Origin: DATJPW01 sp963752855
GTDB taxonomy: Bacteria; Desulfobacterota; Desulfomonilia; Desulfomonilales; Desulfomonilaceae
Length of the DNA stretch: 64,000 nucleotides
Assembly: GCA_963752855.1 (NCBI GenBank)
Contig: CAVVZX010000041.1
Span: 114,155 to 178,154, forward strand
Direction: 5' to 3'
Position numbers and translations under genes: made by a program
Notes under the pieces: generated by a model
Database searches by the model: none
The model's input: only the letters and a program-made list of their open reading frames with translations
Told to the model about the DNA's origin: nothing
Part shown: piece by piece, positions 1 to 8,955 of the stretch
Layout: every line of letters begins with the position of its first letter
Position numbering within the stretch: the stretch's first letter is position 1

Positions 1-1
1 A

Positions 2-666
2 TGGGCGATTGATACAGAAATTGACAAAACCTCGCGTCAGATTGAACAAATGAAAAGAGCCATTAAGGAGGGCGAGACAACACTGAAACAGGTACCTATT
101 GTAATCGAGAAGCTCGAAAGTGTTGCGGCAGAACAGGATAGGCTGGCCGAGCATGCTAAGGTCGACTTCCTTCAAGCCTGCAAACGTCGTATGGATCCCA
201 AAGAATGTGATGATTTTGTGGAGTCCATAGATAGAAAAGTGACAGACGAGGAACGCAGCGCCTGCCTGGGGACGATCTGCCGCCCTCGCTCGTGCAACTT
301 TGCATGCAATATCATGACCACTATGTAACTGATGAACAGGAAGAAATGATGGTTTTTTACCAGTTCCCAATCGACTTCTATGAACATGGGTATAAGAACA
401 GGCCGTTCGTGGCAAATGAGTGGAAGAAATACTTTGAAAAATGGCCCTTCCGCCATTCTAATATCCACTCCATAGAACGCCAAAGCGGATCAGCGGCATC
501 GGGCGAGGTGACGGTCGGGGTAAAATATTCCTTCACCTGGGTAGGAGATTCGGGACAACCCGCAGAGGGCTACCGGACTTCCTTGATCACATGGAGAAAA
601 TTTGGACGAAACTGGAAAATTAAAGGGTTAAAAGAAAAGGTGTGGGTCCCTGACCAGGATGAATGA
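2..666 (+). CDS. Hypothetical protein with C-terminal NTF2-like domain, partial
   Basis: The reading frame is already open at the left edge, so the start lies outside the window. The first part (to about base 280) is a charged, helix-forming stretch. The last ~115 residues, read from about base 280 in another frame, resemble the NTF2-like fold that ends some caspase-like and peptidoglycan-binding proteins: an FY-x-H-G core followed by WKKYFEKWP and a strand-rich end (VKYSFTWVG). The two parts lie in different frames, so there is either a one-base frame change near 265-290 or two genes; the continuous similarity style favours one gene. No function is known to me. Confidence 0.5.
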
Positions 667-705
667 GGTCTCACTGACGCAGCAACGATTCTCTCTCCTC
701 CCACC

Positions 706-905
706 AATCCTCGTGTTCATGATGCCTAAATTCATACATCCTGCGGCCTTCGTTTTCATTCTAAAATACAAACAATCCGTTCCCGCCAGGATTCCAGGAC
801 TGAACGAACCTCGCTTTCTGTGTCGTTCAACGGAAAGGAAATGGGACGTTCGTTTGCCCTGGAGCTTGCCAGGCGCCGGGCAATAGCCGCCTAGTCTTTG
901 CTTCC
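706..905 (-). pseudogene. Decayed second copy of the 3775-4056 hypothetical gene
   Basis: Read on the minus strand, this segment reproduces the core of the gene at 3775-4056: LASSRANERPISF, then a TExEVRS-L-SWRE stretch, are shared almost residue for residue. After SWRE the copy has lost one base compared with the intact gene (gaacgga against gaaccgga), and the frame runs into a stop. An in-frame TAG also precedes the conserved block. The DNA similarity continues beyond the frame change to about 706, so this is a true duplicate that has lost coding ability. The rest of 667-1050 shows no gene. Confidence 0.6.
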
Positions 906-1050
906 AAATGATTTTGCCCGCGTGCGCTGAGAATTGCGCTCCACTGCCATGTGTCGCGCCGGATGCATATTGTATCAAATGATGGTATGTTAAGAAGAAT
1001 CGGGATCCGGCGATGTTGCGCCAAATCTTCATGGTTGGTCTCATGGCGTC

Positions 1051-3178
1051 ATGAAAAACAGCAAGACCCCACTCAAAGGTCCTCCTGAGGACACAGATTC
1101 AATCGAAGTGAGCACGTTCGCAGCCAACGTGACATTATCGGGAAGCTTCGATGTGTCGCAATTCAGGACGACCTCATTCAGCAAATTGTTGCACGCCCTC
1201 CCTGTTCCAGCGCTATTGATTGATGATTCCCATCAAATTATCTTTGCCAATCAAGCATGCCGCAAGATTAACCCCGATCCTGAAAAGTTGGTAGGGGCGC
1301 CTGCCGCGGAATTGCCCCTCGTTTCCGCAGCTTCCAGGGAGATTGAGTCTCTCTTGGAAAGTGTTTTTTCGACTCGGAAGCCTCAAACTTGTGAAGCGGC
1401 GCTAGGGACTGCCGAATCCAGCATGTGGGGGCGGTTATTCTTTCGGTCCGTTAGGCTCGACAGGAAGCGATTGGCGCTTCTCATCGTGGAAGATCTCACT
1501 TTTGAAAAGAAACAGTTACTCTTGAGCCGGAAATACCAAACAGATCTGGAGAAGCAGGTCGCGGAGCGCAGAAAGGCCGAGAAAGCGCTTGAGAAAGCAA
1601 ATCTGGAACTGGAAGATAGGATTCGACAACGCACTAGTGAACTGCTGGAATTGAACAAACAGTTGGAGCAGGAAATCAGAGAGCGCGAACGTGCGCAGAA
1701 CTTGTTGTCAGAGAGTCAGCAAAGACTTGAGCTTGCGCTAAAGGGGGCAGACCTGGGGCTGTGGGATTACGATATAGCGAACAACCAGGGATTCGTTGAC
1801 CAAACTTGGGCGGACATTTTCGGTTATTCTCTTGATGACATACCGTCGAACATCAATTGGTGGAGAAGTGCGATTCATCCGGAGGATAGATCTACGGTGG
1901 TTGACGCGTGGAATGCTCACCTGGAAGGCCGCACACCCTATTTTGAGGCCGAGCATAGGGTGAAAGCTAAGTCGGGAGAATGGAACTGGGTGCTGACCAG
2001 GGGCAAAGTTGTTGATCGCGATGGAGACGGCGCGCCGCTGCGGGCCTCGGGAACAGCTTTTGACATCTCCGATCGTAAGCGAGCAGAAGACAAGCTTCTG
2101 CAACTGTCCAAAGTCTTCATGGAATCGATCGATCCGATTTTCATCAGGGATTTGGAAGGCGCCATCGTAGACCTAAACAAAGCGGCGGAACAAACCTACG
2201 GATGGAGTCGAGAGGAGTTGATCGGCAAATCCATTAAGACCGTCGTGTCCCCAAACCGGCACGAGATCGCTGATGAATTACAAGAGCGATGCAAACGGGG
2301 GGAGAAAGTCGAAAACGTGGAAGCCGTTCACCGTATTAAGTCCGGAGATCTTATGCCGGTCTTGGTAAGCCTATCTCTTTTGACTGACAAAAAAGATAAA
2401 CCAGTGGGGATCGTAAGTATTACCAAGAATCTGAGCGACCTAAAGCGGACTGAAGAGATGCTTCGCGCGAAGACGGAAGCCTTGGAGCGGAGCAACAAGG
2501 ATTTAGAAGAATTTGCCTATGTCGCTGCCCATGACCTGAGAGAACCACTTGTCGGAATTGCCGCCTATTTAAAGGTCTTGGCGCGGCACTAGCAGAGCCA
2601 AATCCGATACAGAAGCCCAAAAACTAGTTTCTCGCGCCCTGGATATCACGGTCCGATTGGACTCTCTCGTGCAAAGCCTACTGGCTTATTCGCGATTGGG
2701 GGCCGGACCAAAGTCGTTCCAACCTATTGATTGCAATGTGGCCCTGCAGAGCGCTTTATCTAATTTGAGGTCCGCGATGGAGGCGACGGACGCAGAGGTT
2801 ATAAATGATCCGCTTCCAACCGTGATGGGCGATTCCGATCTAATTTCGGAATTATTTCAAAATCTTGTTAGTAACGCCATTAAGTTCGCAAGTGACAGGC
2901 CATTGGAGATTCACATCGGCGCAAGCCGGAAGGAAGTCGGTTGGGAATTCTACGTGAAGGACAACGGTATTGGTATCGAGCCGGCGCATTTCAAAAACAT
3001 CTTTCGGATTTTCCAACGGGTCGAAGCCAGTGGCGGACGGGCGGGAACAGGCATTGGGTTAGCGAACTGCAAGAAAATTGTTGAGCATCACGGTGGCCGA
3101 ATTTGGGTAGAGTCCGAGCCTAATGCGGGCTCCACCTTTTTCTTCACGATCCCCGAAAGAGGCGACGTGGATGCCTGA
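1051..3178 (+). CDS. PAS-domain sensor histidine kinase (one frame change)
   Basis: Likely a soluble two-component sensor kinase: no membrane segment is seen. Order of domains: PAS at about residues 45-150 (ALPVPALLIDD), coiled coil 170-235, a PAS_3-type domain 236-347 (IHPEDR signature), a third PAS 350-465, then the HisKA H-box AHDLREPL with phospho-acceptor His494. The frame then changes near base 2585. The second frame is open from there and carries the rest of the dimerisation helix, the ATPase N-box (FQNLVSNAIKFA), G1 (DNGIGIEP) and G2 (GTGIGLANCKKI). All catalytic motifs survive, so one lost or gained base is the only defect. No response regulator gene sits next to it. The ligand is unknown. 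Confidence 0.85.
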
Positions 3179-3416
3179 AATTTCACGGGAAAGTCCGCGG
3201 TCCAATACTCTCCGAATCGAGTGACTCGATTTGGTCAACCGGATAGAGACTGGGGGCGCTTTTTTAGATGGCTGATAATACAACTATATTTACACTCACT
3301 GCGAACACCGAGTTTGCCTTTCTTGGAGGAACGTGTTATTGACAGCGCCCAATTTGGATGAGTCCTAAGGGCATCCTTTGTCTCTGAAATGGCGCGGGTT
3401 TAGGAGTCGAAGAGTC

Positions 3417-3680
3417 ATGGTGAAATTTAAGTGTCTTCTGTGCGGCATAGAGTGGGGTAATCCGCAGGCGACTGATTCCGACATTTCCCACGGTTATTGT
3501 CCGACATGCATACGAAGACGGTATACAGAGCGAATTCATGAGGCCCAGCTCAAGGCAGGATACTCTGATTGCTTTAACCGAGGCCACAATCATTGCACCG
3601 AAGAGCGCTGCCGCTTCAGAGCGGCATGTCAAGATGATTTGATCGGAAGTTGGAAAAAGGCCATCATAACAAGCCCATAG
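3417..3680 (+). CDS. Small cysteine-rich (zinc-ribbon-like) protein
   Basis: An 87-residue protein. It opens with a CLLCGIEWG knuckle, then CPTC about 20 residues later, which together form a plausible four-Cys metal site. A second Cys/His group (CFNRGHNHC and C-x4-C-x5-C) follows. I chose the ATG at 3417 because it lies directly before the first knuckle; an in-frame ATG 39 bases upstream adds only basic residues. No function is recognised. It stands alone between the kinase and a minus-strand unknown gene. Confidence 0.5.
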   Translation: MVKFKCLLCGIEWGNPQATDSDISHGYCPTCIRRRYTERIHEAQLKAGYSDCFNRGHNHCTEERCRFRAACQDDLIGSWKKAIITSP

Positions 3681-3774
3681 ATTACAGAATCTGAAGGATC
3701 AGTCAGTAAGTTGTGATTGCATTACCGTGACCTGCTGCGCCTTGCGCCCACCATCTTTATTATCATGTTAGCGG

Positions 3775-4056
3775 CTACTCGGAGGTTTGCCCACGGAGGC
3801 TCGTCCACGAACCATCCGTCGATTCTCTCACGTCCCAAGAATCTTCATATTCATGATGCCTTAGTTCATATCTCCGACCATCCTTCGTCTCGACTCTAAA
3901 ATACAAATAGTCCGGTTCACGCCAGGATCCCAGGATGGAACGGACCTCGATCTCGGTGTCGTCCAGAAGAAATGAGATGGGCCTTTCGTTTGCCCTGGAG
4001 CTTGCCAGGCACCGGACTGCGGTACGAACCCACGGGTTGGGAGCAATTTCGGACAT
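3775..4056 (-). CDS. Hypothetical protein, intact member of a duplicated pair
   Basis: A 93-residue protein of unknown function rich in charged residues, beginning MSEIAPNPWVR. The centre (DDTEIEVRSILGSW) and the tail (FRVETKDGRRYELRHHEYED) look like a small beta-rich domain that could wrap round a ligand or partner. A degenerate copy lies at 706-905, which helps define the conserved core and the reading frame. The ATG at 4056 is preferred over one 66 bases upstream because the duplicate's similarity begins near it. Confidence 0.5.
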   Translation of the reverse strand: MSEIAPNPWVRTAVRCLASSRANERPISFLLDDTEIEVRSILGSWREPDYLYFRVETKDGRRYELRHHEYEDSWDVRESTDGSWTSLRGQTSE

Positions 4057-4112
4057 GGTTTGCTGCCGTCTTTGATGCATTAGGGCCGGGGTCACTGCCG
4101 AACATATGTTGA

Positions 4113-4143
4113 CGACCGGCACGGAGGCCGGTCGCTACCGGTA
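4113..4143. repeat. Dispersed palindromic repeat, copy 1
   Basis: A stem-loop with arms GACCGGC and GCCGGTC around a 6-base loop, followed by GCTACCGGTA. A 27-base stretch (4113-4139) recurs exactly, in inverse orientation, at 32272-32298. An exact match of that length in 64 kb is not chance. It lies in a non-coding stretch (4057-4401) that also holds C-rich/T-rich low-complexity sequence (about 4199-4245) and the palindrome at 4320. Confidence 0.6.
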
Positions 4144-4319
4144 ATGAGCGGGAAGCAGCTGACTCCATCAGCAGCCGGGTAGGGCGGGCCGTGCCCGCCA
4201 GAATCCCCCTGTGTCCCCCTTTAGAAAAGAGGGAGGAAAGAGGGCGACCTCCGGTCCGCCCCGTACACTCGCGGCGCAGATGGTGCCGCCAGCCATATAG
4301 GAGTTTTTGCCGGAGGGGT

Positions 4320-4356
4320 CCGGGGAACCGGGTTTTTGCAAAAACGGGTTCCCCGG
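4320..4356. terminator. Long palindrome downstream of the minus-strand reductase gene
   Basis: A 37-base near-perfect inverted repeat with outer arms CCGGGGAACC / GGTTCCCCGG and an A/T-rich centre (GTTTTTGCAAAAAC). It lies about 45 bases beyond the stop of the minus-strand gene at 4402-5283. It would form a very stable hairpin and could act as a 3' end or mRNA-stabilising element. There is no clear T run after it on that strand, so intrinsic termination is only a possibility. Confidence 0.4.
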
Positions 4357-4401
4357 ATTCTCTCTCCCTCTTTCTCTCCGCACTCTTCGGTTAACTCTCG
4401 G

Positions 4402-5283
4402 TCACACTTCCACGTTTGCCAGCTTTTCGAATACAGTCACGAGCGCGGAGTGATCCAGCTCCCCATCGTCGGTTGCCGTCAGGGCGTTCATCAGTTCGGT
4501 CACTATTGCGGAAACCGGCAAAGCGACTCCTAATTCTCGCGCTGTATTCAGCACGATCGCCATGTCCTTACGATGCAGTTTCAATTTGAAGCCGGGCTGA
4601 AAATTGCGCTGCAACATTCGATTTCCGTGCACTTCAAGAATTCGGCTCTGCGCAAAACCGCCCAAGAGCGCTTCTCGCACTCTGGCGGGATCCACGCCTG
4701 CTTTTGTCGCGAACACCAGAGCTTCACCCACCGCTGCGATTGTTCCACTGCACACAATTTGATTTGCCGCCTTCGTCACTTGGCCCGCGCCGGATTCGCC
4801 GATATGAATAATGTTCTTTCCCATCTTCTCGAAAATCGGTTTCGCGCGCTCGAACGCCGCCACAGGTCCGCCAACCATGATCGACAACGTCCCGTTCTCC
4901 GCTCCGATCTGCCCGCCGGACACGGGCGCATCCAGGGCCGTGCAGCCTTTCTGTTGGGCCGTGTCGGCAATGTGACGCGCCAGCGAAGGTAGGACCGTGC
5001 TCATGTCGATCACCAGCCCTCCCCCTTGTAGCCCTCGCAAGATCCCGTCCTGACCAAGAACAACCCGCTCGACATCGGGTGAATCCGGTAGCATGGTGAT
5101 CACCACATCGCTCTGACGCGCGACATCTTGGGGCGATGTTCCGGCGGTCGCCCCTGCAGCGACCAATTCGTTCTGCGGACCCGGCCCTCGGTTCAAAACA
5201 ACCAGTGGATAACCGGCCTTCAACAAATTTAGGGCCATGGGTTTGCCCATGATTCCCAAACCGATAAAACCTAGGCGTTCCAT
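4402..5283 (-). CDS. glxR: 2-hydroxy-3-oxopropionate (tartronate semialdehyde) reductase-type dehydrogenase
   Basis: A 293-residue member of the beta-hydroxyacid dehydrogenase family, which reduces tartronate semialdehyde to D-glycerate or related 3-hydroxy acids with NAD(P)H. The N-terminus has the Rossmann signature GFIGLGIMGKPMA. DAPVSGG-x2-GAENGTL is the substrate-binding block, and Lys171 in GQVTKAANQ is the family's catalytic lysine. Length is normal. The start is supported by a GAAGGGA-like site upstream on the minus strand. Its natural partners, glyoxylate carboligase and glycerate kinase, are 18-30 kb away. 3-hydroxyisobutyrate or succinic-semialdehyde reductase activity cannot be excluded from sequence. 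Confidence 0.8.
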   Translation of the reverse strand: MERLGFIGLGIMGKPMALNLLKAGYPLVVLNRGPGPQNELVAAGATAGTSPQDVARQSDVVITMLPDSPDVERVVLGQDGILRGLQGGGLVIDMSTVLPSLARHIADTAQQKGCTALDAPVSGGQIGAENGTLSIMVGGPVAAFERAKPIFEKMGKNIIHIGESGAGQVTKAANQIVCSGTIAAVGEALVFATKAGVDPARVREALLGGFAQSRILEVHGNRMLQRNFQPGFKLKLHRKDMAIVLNTARELGVALPVSAIVTELMNALTATDDGELDHSALVTVFEKLANVEV

Positions 5284-5406
5284 GTTGGCGTCCCTTCTCT
5301 ATCTATTAGTTAGTAATGTTGTTTTTCTGATATATCTTTACACCACAAGTCCTCCGATAGGGTAGTGGCGCCATATGAAAGCAATCCCTAAAAAGAGAGA
5401 GCGGCC

Positions 5407-5816
5407 ATGAGAAATGATATTGTCGTAGCCTTTCTAGCCATACTTTTTCTCGCCTTCATCATCTTCATGTTCTCGGTTTGTGTTCCGCGCCGGCGCTGAC
5501 TGGAGTGAATACATTCTGGAGTGGATAAGCCGAAGGAAACCCGCTGCGCGATTGCTCCGTGAAATGGATAATAGACCGCGAGAAAGACTTGTTGAAATAG
5601 CGTTGGCCTTAGCTCTCGCCCCCTATCATTGGCCCAAACGCAGGAGCCGGCAATGACGAAGGGCTCGTTCGGGCTCGCCAGCGATATATGGAGTTCTTGG
5701 CGTCTTTGAGCGATGACGACCTTCGCCAGTGGATAAAAGACAAGATTCAAGACACACATTCATTACTGCTCAAAGTCGCGCTCGAATCATTAAATGATAA
5801 AGGATCGTCCGGTTAA
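5407..5816 (+). CDS. Small hypothetical membrane-anchored protein, two frame changes
   Basis: The ATG at 5407 follows a GAGAGAG purine run. It opens one hydrophobic helix (IVVAFLAILFLAFIIFMF) and then stops at 5499. Two other frames continue with protein-like sequence: WSEYILEWISRRKPAARLL and onward to PYHWPK (about 5480-5640), then LVRARQRYMEFLASLSDDD to the stop at 5816. Read as one gene, this would be a ~135-residue protein with an N-terminal membrane helix and a helical charged domain. Frame changes lie near 5480 and 5650. No family recognised. Confidence 0.4.
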
Positions 5817-5868
5817 AAAAGGGTTGACGCGCAGTTTCATTGGTCGTAAATTAGGGTACTGTATACGC

Positions 5869-5912
5869 TTGAAGTCCGTCAATTGTCCATTATATCAATA
5901 TATTAGATATTG
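5869..5912 (+). promoter_or_regulatory. Candidate sigma-70 promoter with overlapping palindromic operator for the GntR gene
   Basis: TTGAAG (5869-5874) and TATATC (5891-5896) are spaced by 16 bases. An inverted repeat, CAATAT-5-ATATTG (5896-5912), overlaps the end of the -10 and the likely start site, 28 bases before the ATG of the regulator. That placement fits repression of its own promoter by the GntR/FCD protein. The assignment is by eye only. Confidence 0.4.
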
Positions 5913-5940
5913 TGATCCATTTCCGACCACTGGACACATT

Positions 5941-6654
5941 ATGGCGACAAATAAACTTCGGCTGATAATAAAAGATCCGATTTCCATTCGGAAAAAGGTC
6001 TATGCCGCCATCAGGGAACACATACTCGACGGCTCGTTTCCGCCTGGAGAAAGGCTCGTGGAGAGCCGCATAGCGGAACAAATAAAGACTTCACGAACTC
6101 CCGTGCGCGAGGCGCTTCATCTGCTTGAAAGCGAAGGCCTCCTGGAGTCAATGCCCAGGGCCGGCTATCGAGTGAAGCCCCTTCACTGGGAGGAAGTTGA
6201 AGAAATTTGCGAAATACGCGTGGTGAATGAGACCTTGGTCGCGCGGTGGGCAATGAAGCGGATCACCCCGAAAGAAATCCTGGCGCTGGAAAACAATCTC
6301 AAAGTCGCGGAACATGAAGTGCGAAGCGGAAACCCGAAGGCGTTTGTGCAAAGGGACGCGGAGTTTCATGAAATTCTGGCTCATGCCAGTCGGAGCGAAC
6401 GCCTTCTTGAGCATTGTCAATTGCTCCGCAAACACATGCTGCGCTACCGGATCGAAAGCCTCTATCTGCCGGAAACTGCTCTAAGGGCCATTCAGGGCCA
6501 CCGCCGGATACTGGAAGCCCTGAAGGCGTGCGACGAAGCCGGGCTGGAAAAGGCGATTCGTGACCATTTGGAACAGTCAAAGATAGACACTCGTCGTTAC
6601 GCGTTTGGAAAAAGCGAAGAACAAGTGGCCCCATTGAGAAATGAAAATGCTTGA
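5941..6654 (+). CDS. GntR-family transcriptional regulator, FCD subclass
   Basis: A 237-residue DNA-binding regulator. Residues ~12-75 form the winged helix-turn-helix (IREHILDGSFPPGERLVESRIAE begins it, then SRTPVREALHLLESEGLL). Residues ~85-220 form the helical FCD effector domain with metal-ligand-type residues (the aspartate of AEFHEILAHA and the histidine of GHRRILEAL). FCD proteins typically sense small organic acids. The gene overlaps the oxidoreductase gamma gene by 14 bases, so it probably leads the operon and controls it. The ATG at 5941 is preferred over an earlier in-frame start because the latter would run through the promoter palindrome. Confidence 0.85.
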   Translation: MATNKLRLIIKDPISIRKKVYAAIREHILDGSFPPGERLVESRIAEQIKTSRTPVREALHLLESEGLLESMPRAGYRVKPLHWEEVEEICEIRVVNETLVARWAMKRITPKEILALENNLKVAEHEVRSGNPKAFVQRDAEFHEILAHASRSERLLEHCQLLRKHMLRYRIESLYLPETALRAIQGHRRILEALKACDEAGLEKAIRDHLEQSKIDTRRYAFGKSEEQVAPLRNENA

Positions 6655-7201
6655 AATCAAGTTTCACGGCCGAGGCGGACAGGGAGTTGTCATCGCGTCG
6701 CAGATGCTCGGCATGGCCTTTTTCAGAAAGGACATGTACCCGCAGTGTTACTCTCTTTTTGGGGGTGAGCGTCGGGGCGCGCCGGTAGTAAGTTTTCTGC
6801 GTGTGGGCGAAGACAAAATACTCCTCAAGTGCGAGATCAAGAATCCCAACGAGCTGATAGTGTTTGAACCAAGTCTGCTTGATCCGCAGGAAGTGCGATC
6901 AATAATGCCTCTTGGATCGAGGATTCTCGTAAATTCCCGCATCAGGCCTGATTATTTATCAGAGCTGACCGGATACCAAGTGGCGCTTGTCGATGCTCAA
7001 AGCATTGCGGATAATCTGGACCTGGGCCACGTCATAAATACCGCTATTCTGGGGGCCTACTGCCGATTCACCGGCCACATTCCGATCGACGGCCTTGTGG
7101 AAACGGTTCGCGACATGGCCCCGCAGAGGAAAGAGATCAATGTCGAGGCCGCCAGACAGGGATACGAGAAAGTCACGATCATAAACGGCGATAACTCATG
7201 A
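6641..7201 (+). CDS. porG: 2-oxoacid:ferredoxin oxidoreductase, gamma subunit
   Basis: A 186-residue gamma subunit of the pyruvate/2-oxoacid oxidoreductase family, which with alpha and beta oxidatively decarboxylates a 2-oxoacid to its acyl-CoA. The hallmark HGRGGQGVVIASQML is at the N-terminus, and FGGERRGAPV, another conserved gamma-subunit block, is at ~residue 40. The gene begins inside the end of the GntR gene and ends in an ATGA overlap with the next gene, so translation is probably coupled. Substrate specificity (pyruvate, 2-oxoglutarate or branched-chain oxoacid) cannot be told from sequence. Confidence 0.85.
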   Translation: MKMLEIKFHGRGGQGVVIASQMLGMAFFRKDMYPQCYSLFGGERRGAPVVSFLRVGEDKILLKCEIKNPNELIVFEPSLLDPQEVRSIMPLGSRILVNSRIRPDYLSELTGYQVALVDAQSIADNLDLGHVINTAILGAYCRFTGHIPIDGLVETVRDMAPQRKEINVEAARQGYEKVTIINGDNS

Positions 7202-8955
7202 AAGATGTCCCTCAATACATAGATCCTGAGAAAATAGTCCCCATCGCGCGGGGCTCCACAGAAGCTTTTAAGACAGGCGCGTGGAGCAACCGCCGTCCTG
7301 TCCACATGCAAAAGGTGTCGCCGTGCTGGACGGATTGCCCGGCCGGAAACAGCATCCCTAGGGCTTTGTTCAAGGCTTCGCAGGGTGACATGGATGGAGC
7401 CCTCAGTGTATTCCTCGAGGAGACCCCACTTCCCGGCGTTTGCGGCAGCGTTTGCTATCACCCATGCGAATTGGCCTGCAATCGAGGCTCCTGGGACGGC
7501 GCAGTCAACATTCGGGCCGTGGAACGGGCGGCCTCGGAGTTCGGCCAAGCTCAGCCGGTGATTTTGACCACAGAAGGCGCCGGGCAGCCTGTCGCTGTGG
7601 TGGGCTCCGGCCCGGCCGGTTTGTCCGCGGCATACCACCTGGCTCGGATGGGGAGCCCGGTGACTCTTTATGAGGCTGAGAAGGAATTGGGCGGATTACT
7701 CAGATGGGGTATTCCGGGATATCGGTTGCGCCCGGAAGTCTTGCAGCGGGACCTGGACCGCGTCCTTTCACTAAATATCGAGGTGAAGACCGGCGTGAAG
7801 GTCGATAGCGAGGCGCTGAGAGAGATCAGGGCCGCTCACAAGGCGGTATTTATAAGTATCGGCTGCGGCAGCGATGTGCGTATGGGCATACCGGGCGAGA
7901 ACGAGGAAGGGGTTTTTCAGGGTGTCGCTTTCTTGAAAGCTTTCGGACTGGGAGCTGACGTTAGAGTCGGCAGATCCGTGGCTGTCATCGGTGGAGGCAA
8001 TGCGGCGATGGACGCTGCCCGCGCCGGTTTGCGCCTCGGCGCTGATAAGGTTTCGATTCTTTACCGACGCACCCGCCAGGAGATGCCCGCATTTGAGGAA
8101 GAGATAGAAGCCGCGATTGAAGAAGGGATTGCAATCCATTTCTTGGCGGCTCCGGTCGAAGTAATTTCCCAAAACGGCAGAACCACCGGTCTTAGATGTA
8201 TAAAGACCCGACTAGGGGAACCCGACAGCTCCGGAAGAAGGCGAGCGGTCCCTATCGAGGGATCGGAATTTGTCTTCGAGGCCGATACAGTGATTTCCGC
8301 CATCGGGCAACAGGCGGACCTCGGCGCCTTTAAGGCGGACCAGTTCGCGGGAGCGATTTCCGCTGATTCCCCGTCGGTTTCGGTGGATTCCGCGAGCATG
8401 GAGACGTCGGTTGCAGGGTTGTTCGCAGGAGGCGACCTCGTAAATGGTCCGGCCTCGGTGGTTCAGGCCATTGCCGACGGCAAGCGGGCAGCCGCTGCGA
8501 TTCATTTTAGGCTGCAAGGGAAGGATTTCGCGACGGCGGAACAACAGGCAAAGTTGGGCCGTGGCCCGGGATTCTCCATAAACGCCCTGTTCCGAAAGAG
8601 GGAAGGGTGGGACCCAAGCTCGGTAGTGAAGTTTGAGGACCTCGAACCCTTATTCCTTGATAAGCGGCCGAGGGGCAGCCTGCCGGTCTTGGATCCGGAC
8701 TTGCGAAAAAGAAGCTTTGATGAGATAGCGCAACCCCTTGATTTGAAAACAGCCTCAAGCGAAGCTGCGCGGTGTTTCTTCTGCGGGACCTGTTCAGCGT
8801 GTGACAGGTGTTATATCTTTTGTCCCGATATAAGTATTAGCGACCCCGGCGCGGATCAACCCGGTTACGTGGCGAATCCGGACTACTGCAAGGGCTGCGC
8901 TATTTGCGCGGCTGTCTGTCCGAGAGGCGTAATGTCAATGAGTGATGGTCAATGA
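7198..8955 (+). CDS. GltD-like FAD/NAD(P) oxidoreductase fused to a 2[4Fe-4S] delta-type ferredoxin domain
   Basis: A 585-residue electron-transfer subunit. An N-terminal Fe-S segment of the glutamate-synthase small-subunit type (CWTDCPAGN, later CGSVCYHPCELACNRG) precedes the FAD site (VAVVGSGPAGLSAA) and the NAD(P) site (VAVIGGGNAAMDAA). The C-terminal ~90 residues form a separate ferredoxin-like domain with two cysteine clusters (CFFCGTCSACDRC and CKGCAICAAVCP), the position normally held by the PorD subunit. The fusion suggests that electrons from the oxidoreductase can be passed to, or drawn from, NAD(P)H within the complex. It overlaps both neighbours by four bases. Confidence 0.85.
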   Translation: MKDVPQYIDPEKIVPIARGSTEAFKTGAWSNRRPVHMQKVSPCWTDCPAGNSIPRALFKASQGDMDGALSVFLEETPLPGVCGSVCYHPCELACNRGSWDGAVNIRAVERAASEFGQAQPVILTTEGAGQPVAVVGSGPAGLSAAYHLARMGSPVTLYEAEKELGGLLRWGIPGYRLRPEVLQRDLDRVLSLNIEVKTGVKVDSEALREIRAAHKAVFISIGCGSDVRMGIPGENEEGVFQGVAFLKAFGLGADVRVGRSVAVIGGGNAAMDAARAGLRLGADKVSILYRRTRQEMPAFEEEIEAAIEEGIAIHFLAAPVEVISQNGRTTGLRCIKTRLGEPDSSGRRRAVPIEGSEFVFEADTVISAIGQQADLGAFKADQFAGAISADSPSVSVDSASMETSVAGLFAGGDLVNGPASVVQAIADGKRAAAAIHFRLQGKDFATAEQQAKLGRGPGFSINALFRKREGWDPSSVVKFEDLEPLFLDKRPRGSLPVLDPDLRKRSFDEIAQPLDLKTASSEAARCFFCGTCSACDRCYIFCPDISISDPGADQPGYVANPDYCKGCAICAAVCPRGVMSMSDGQ

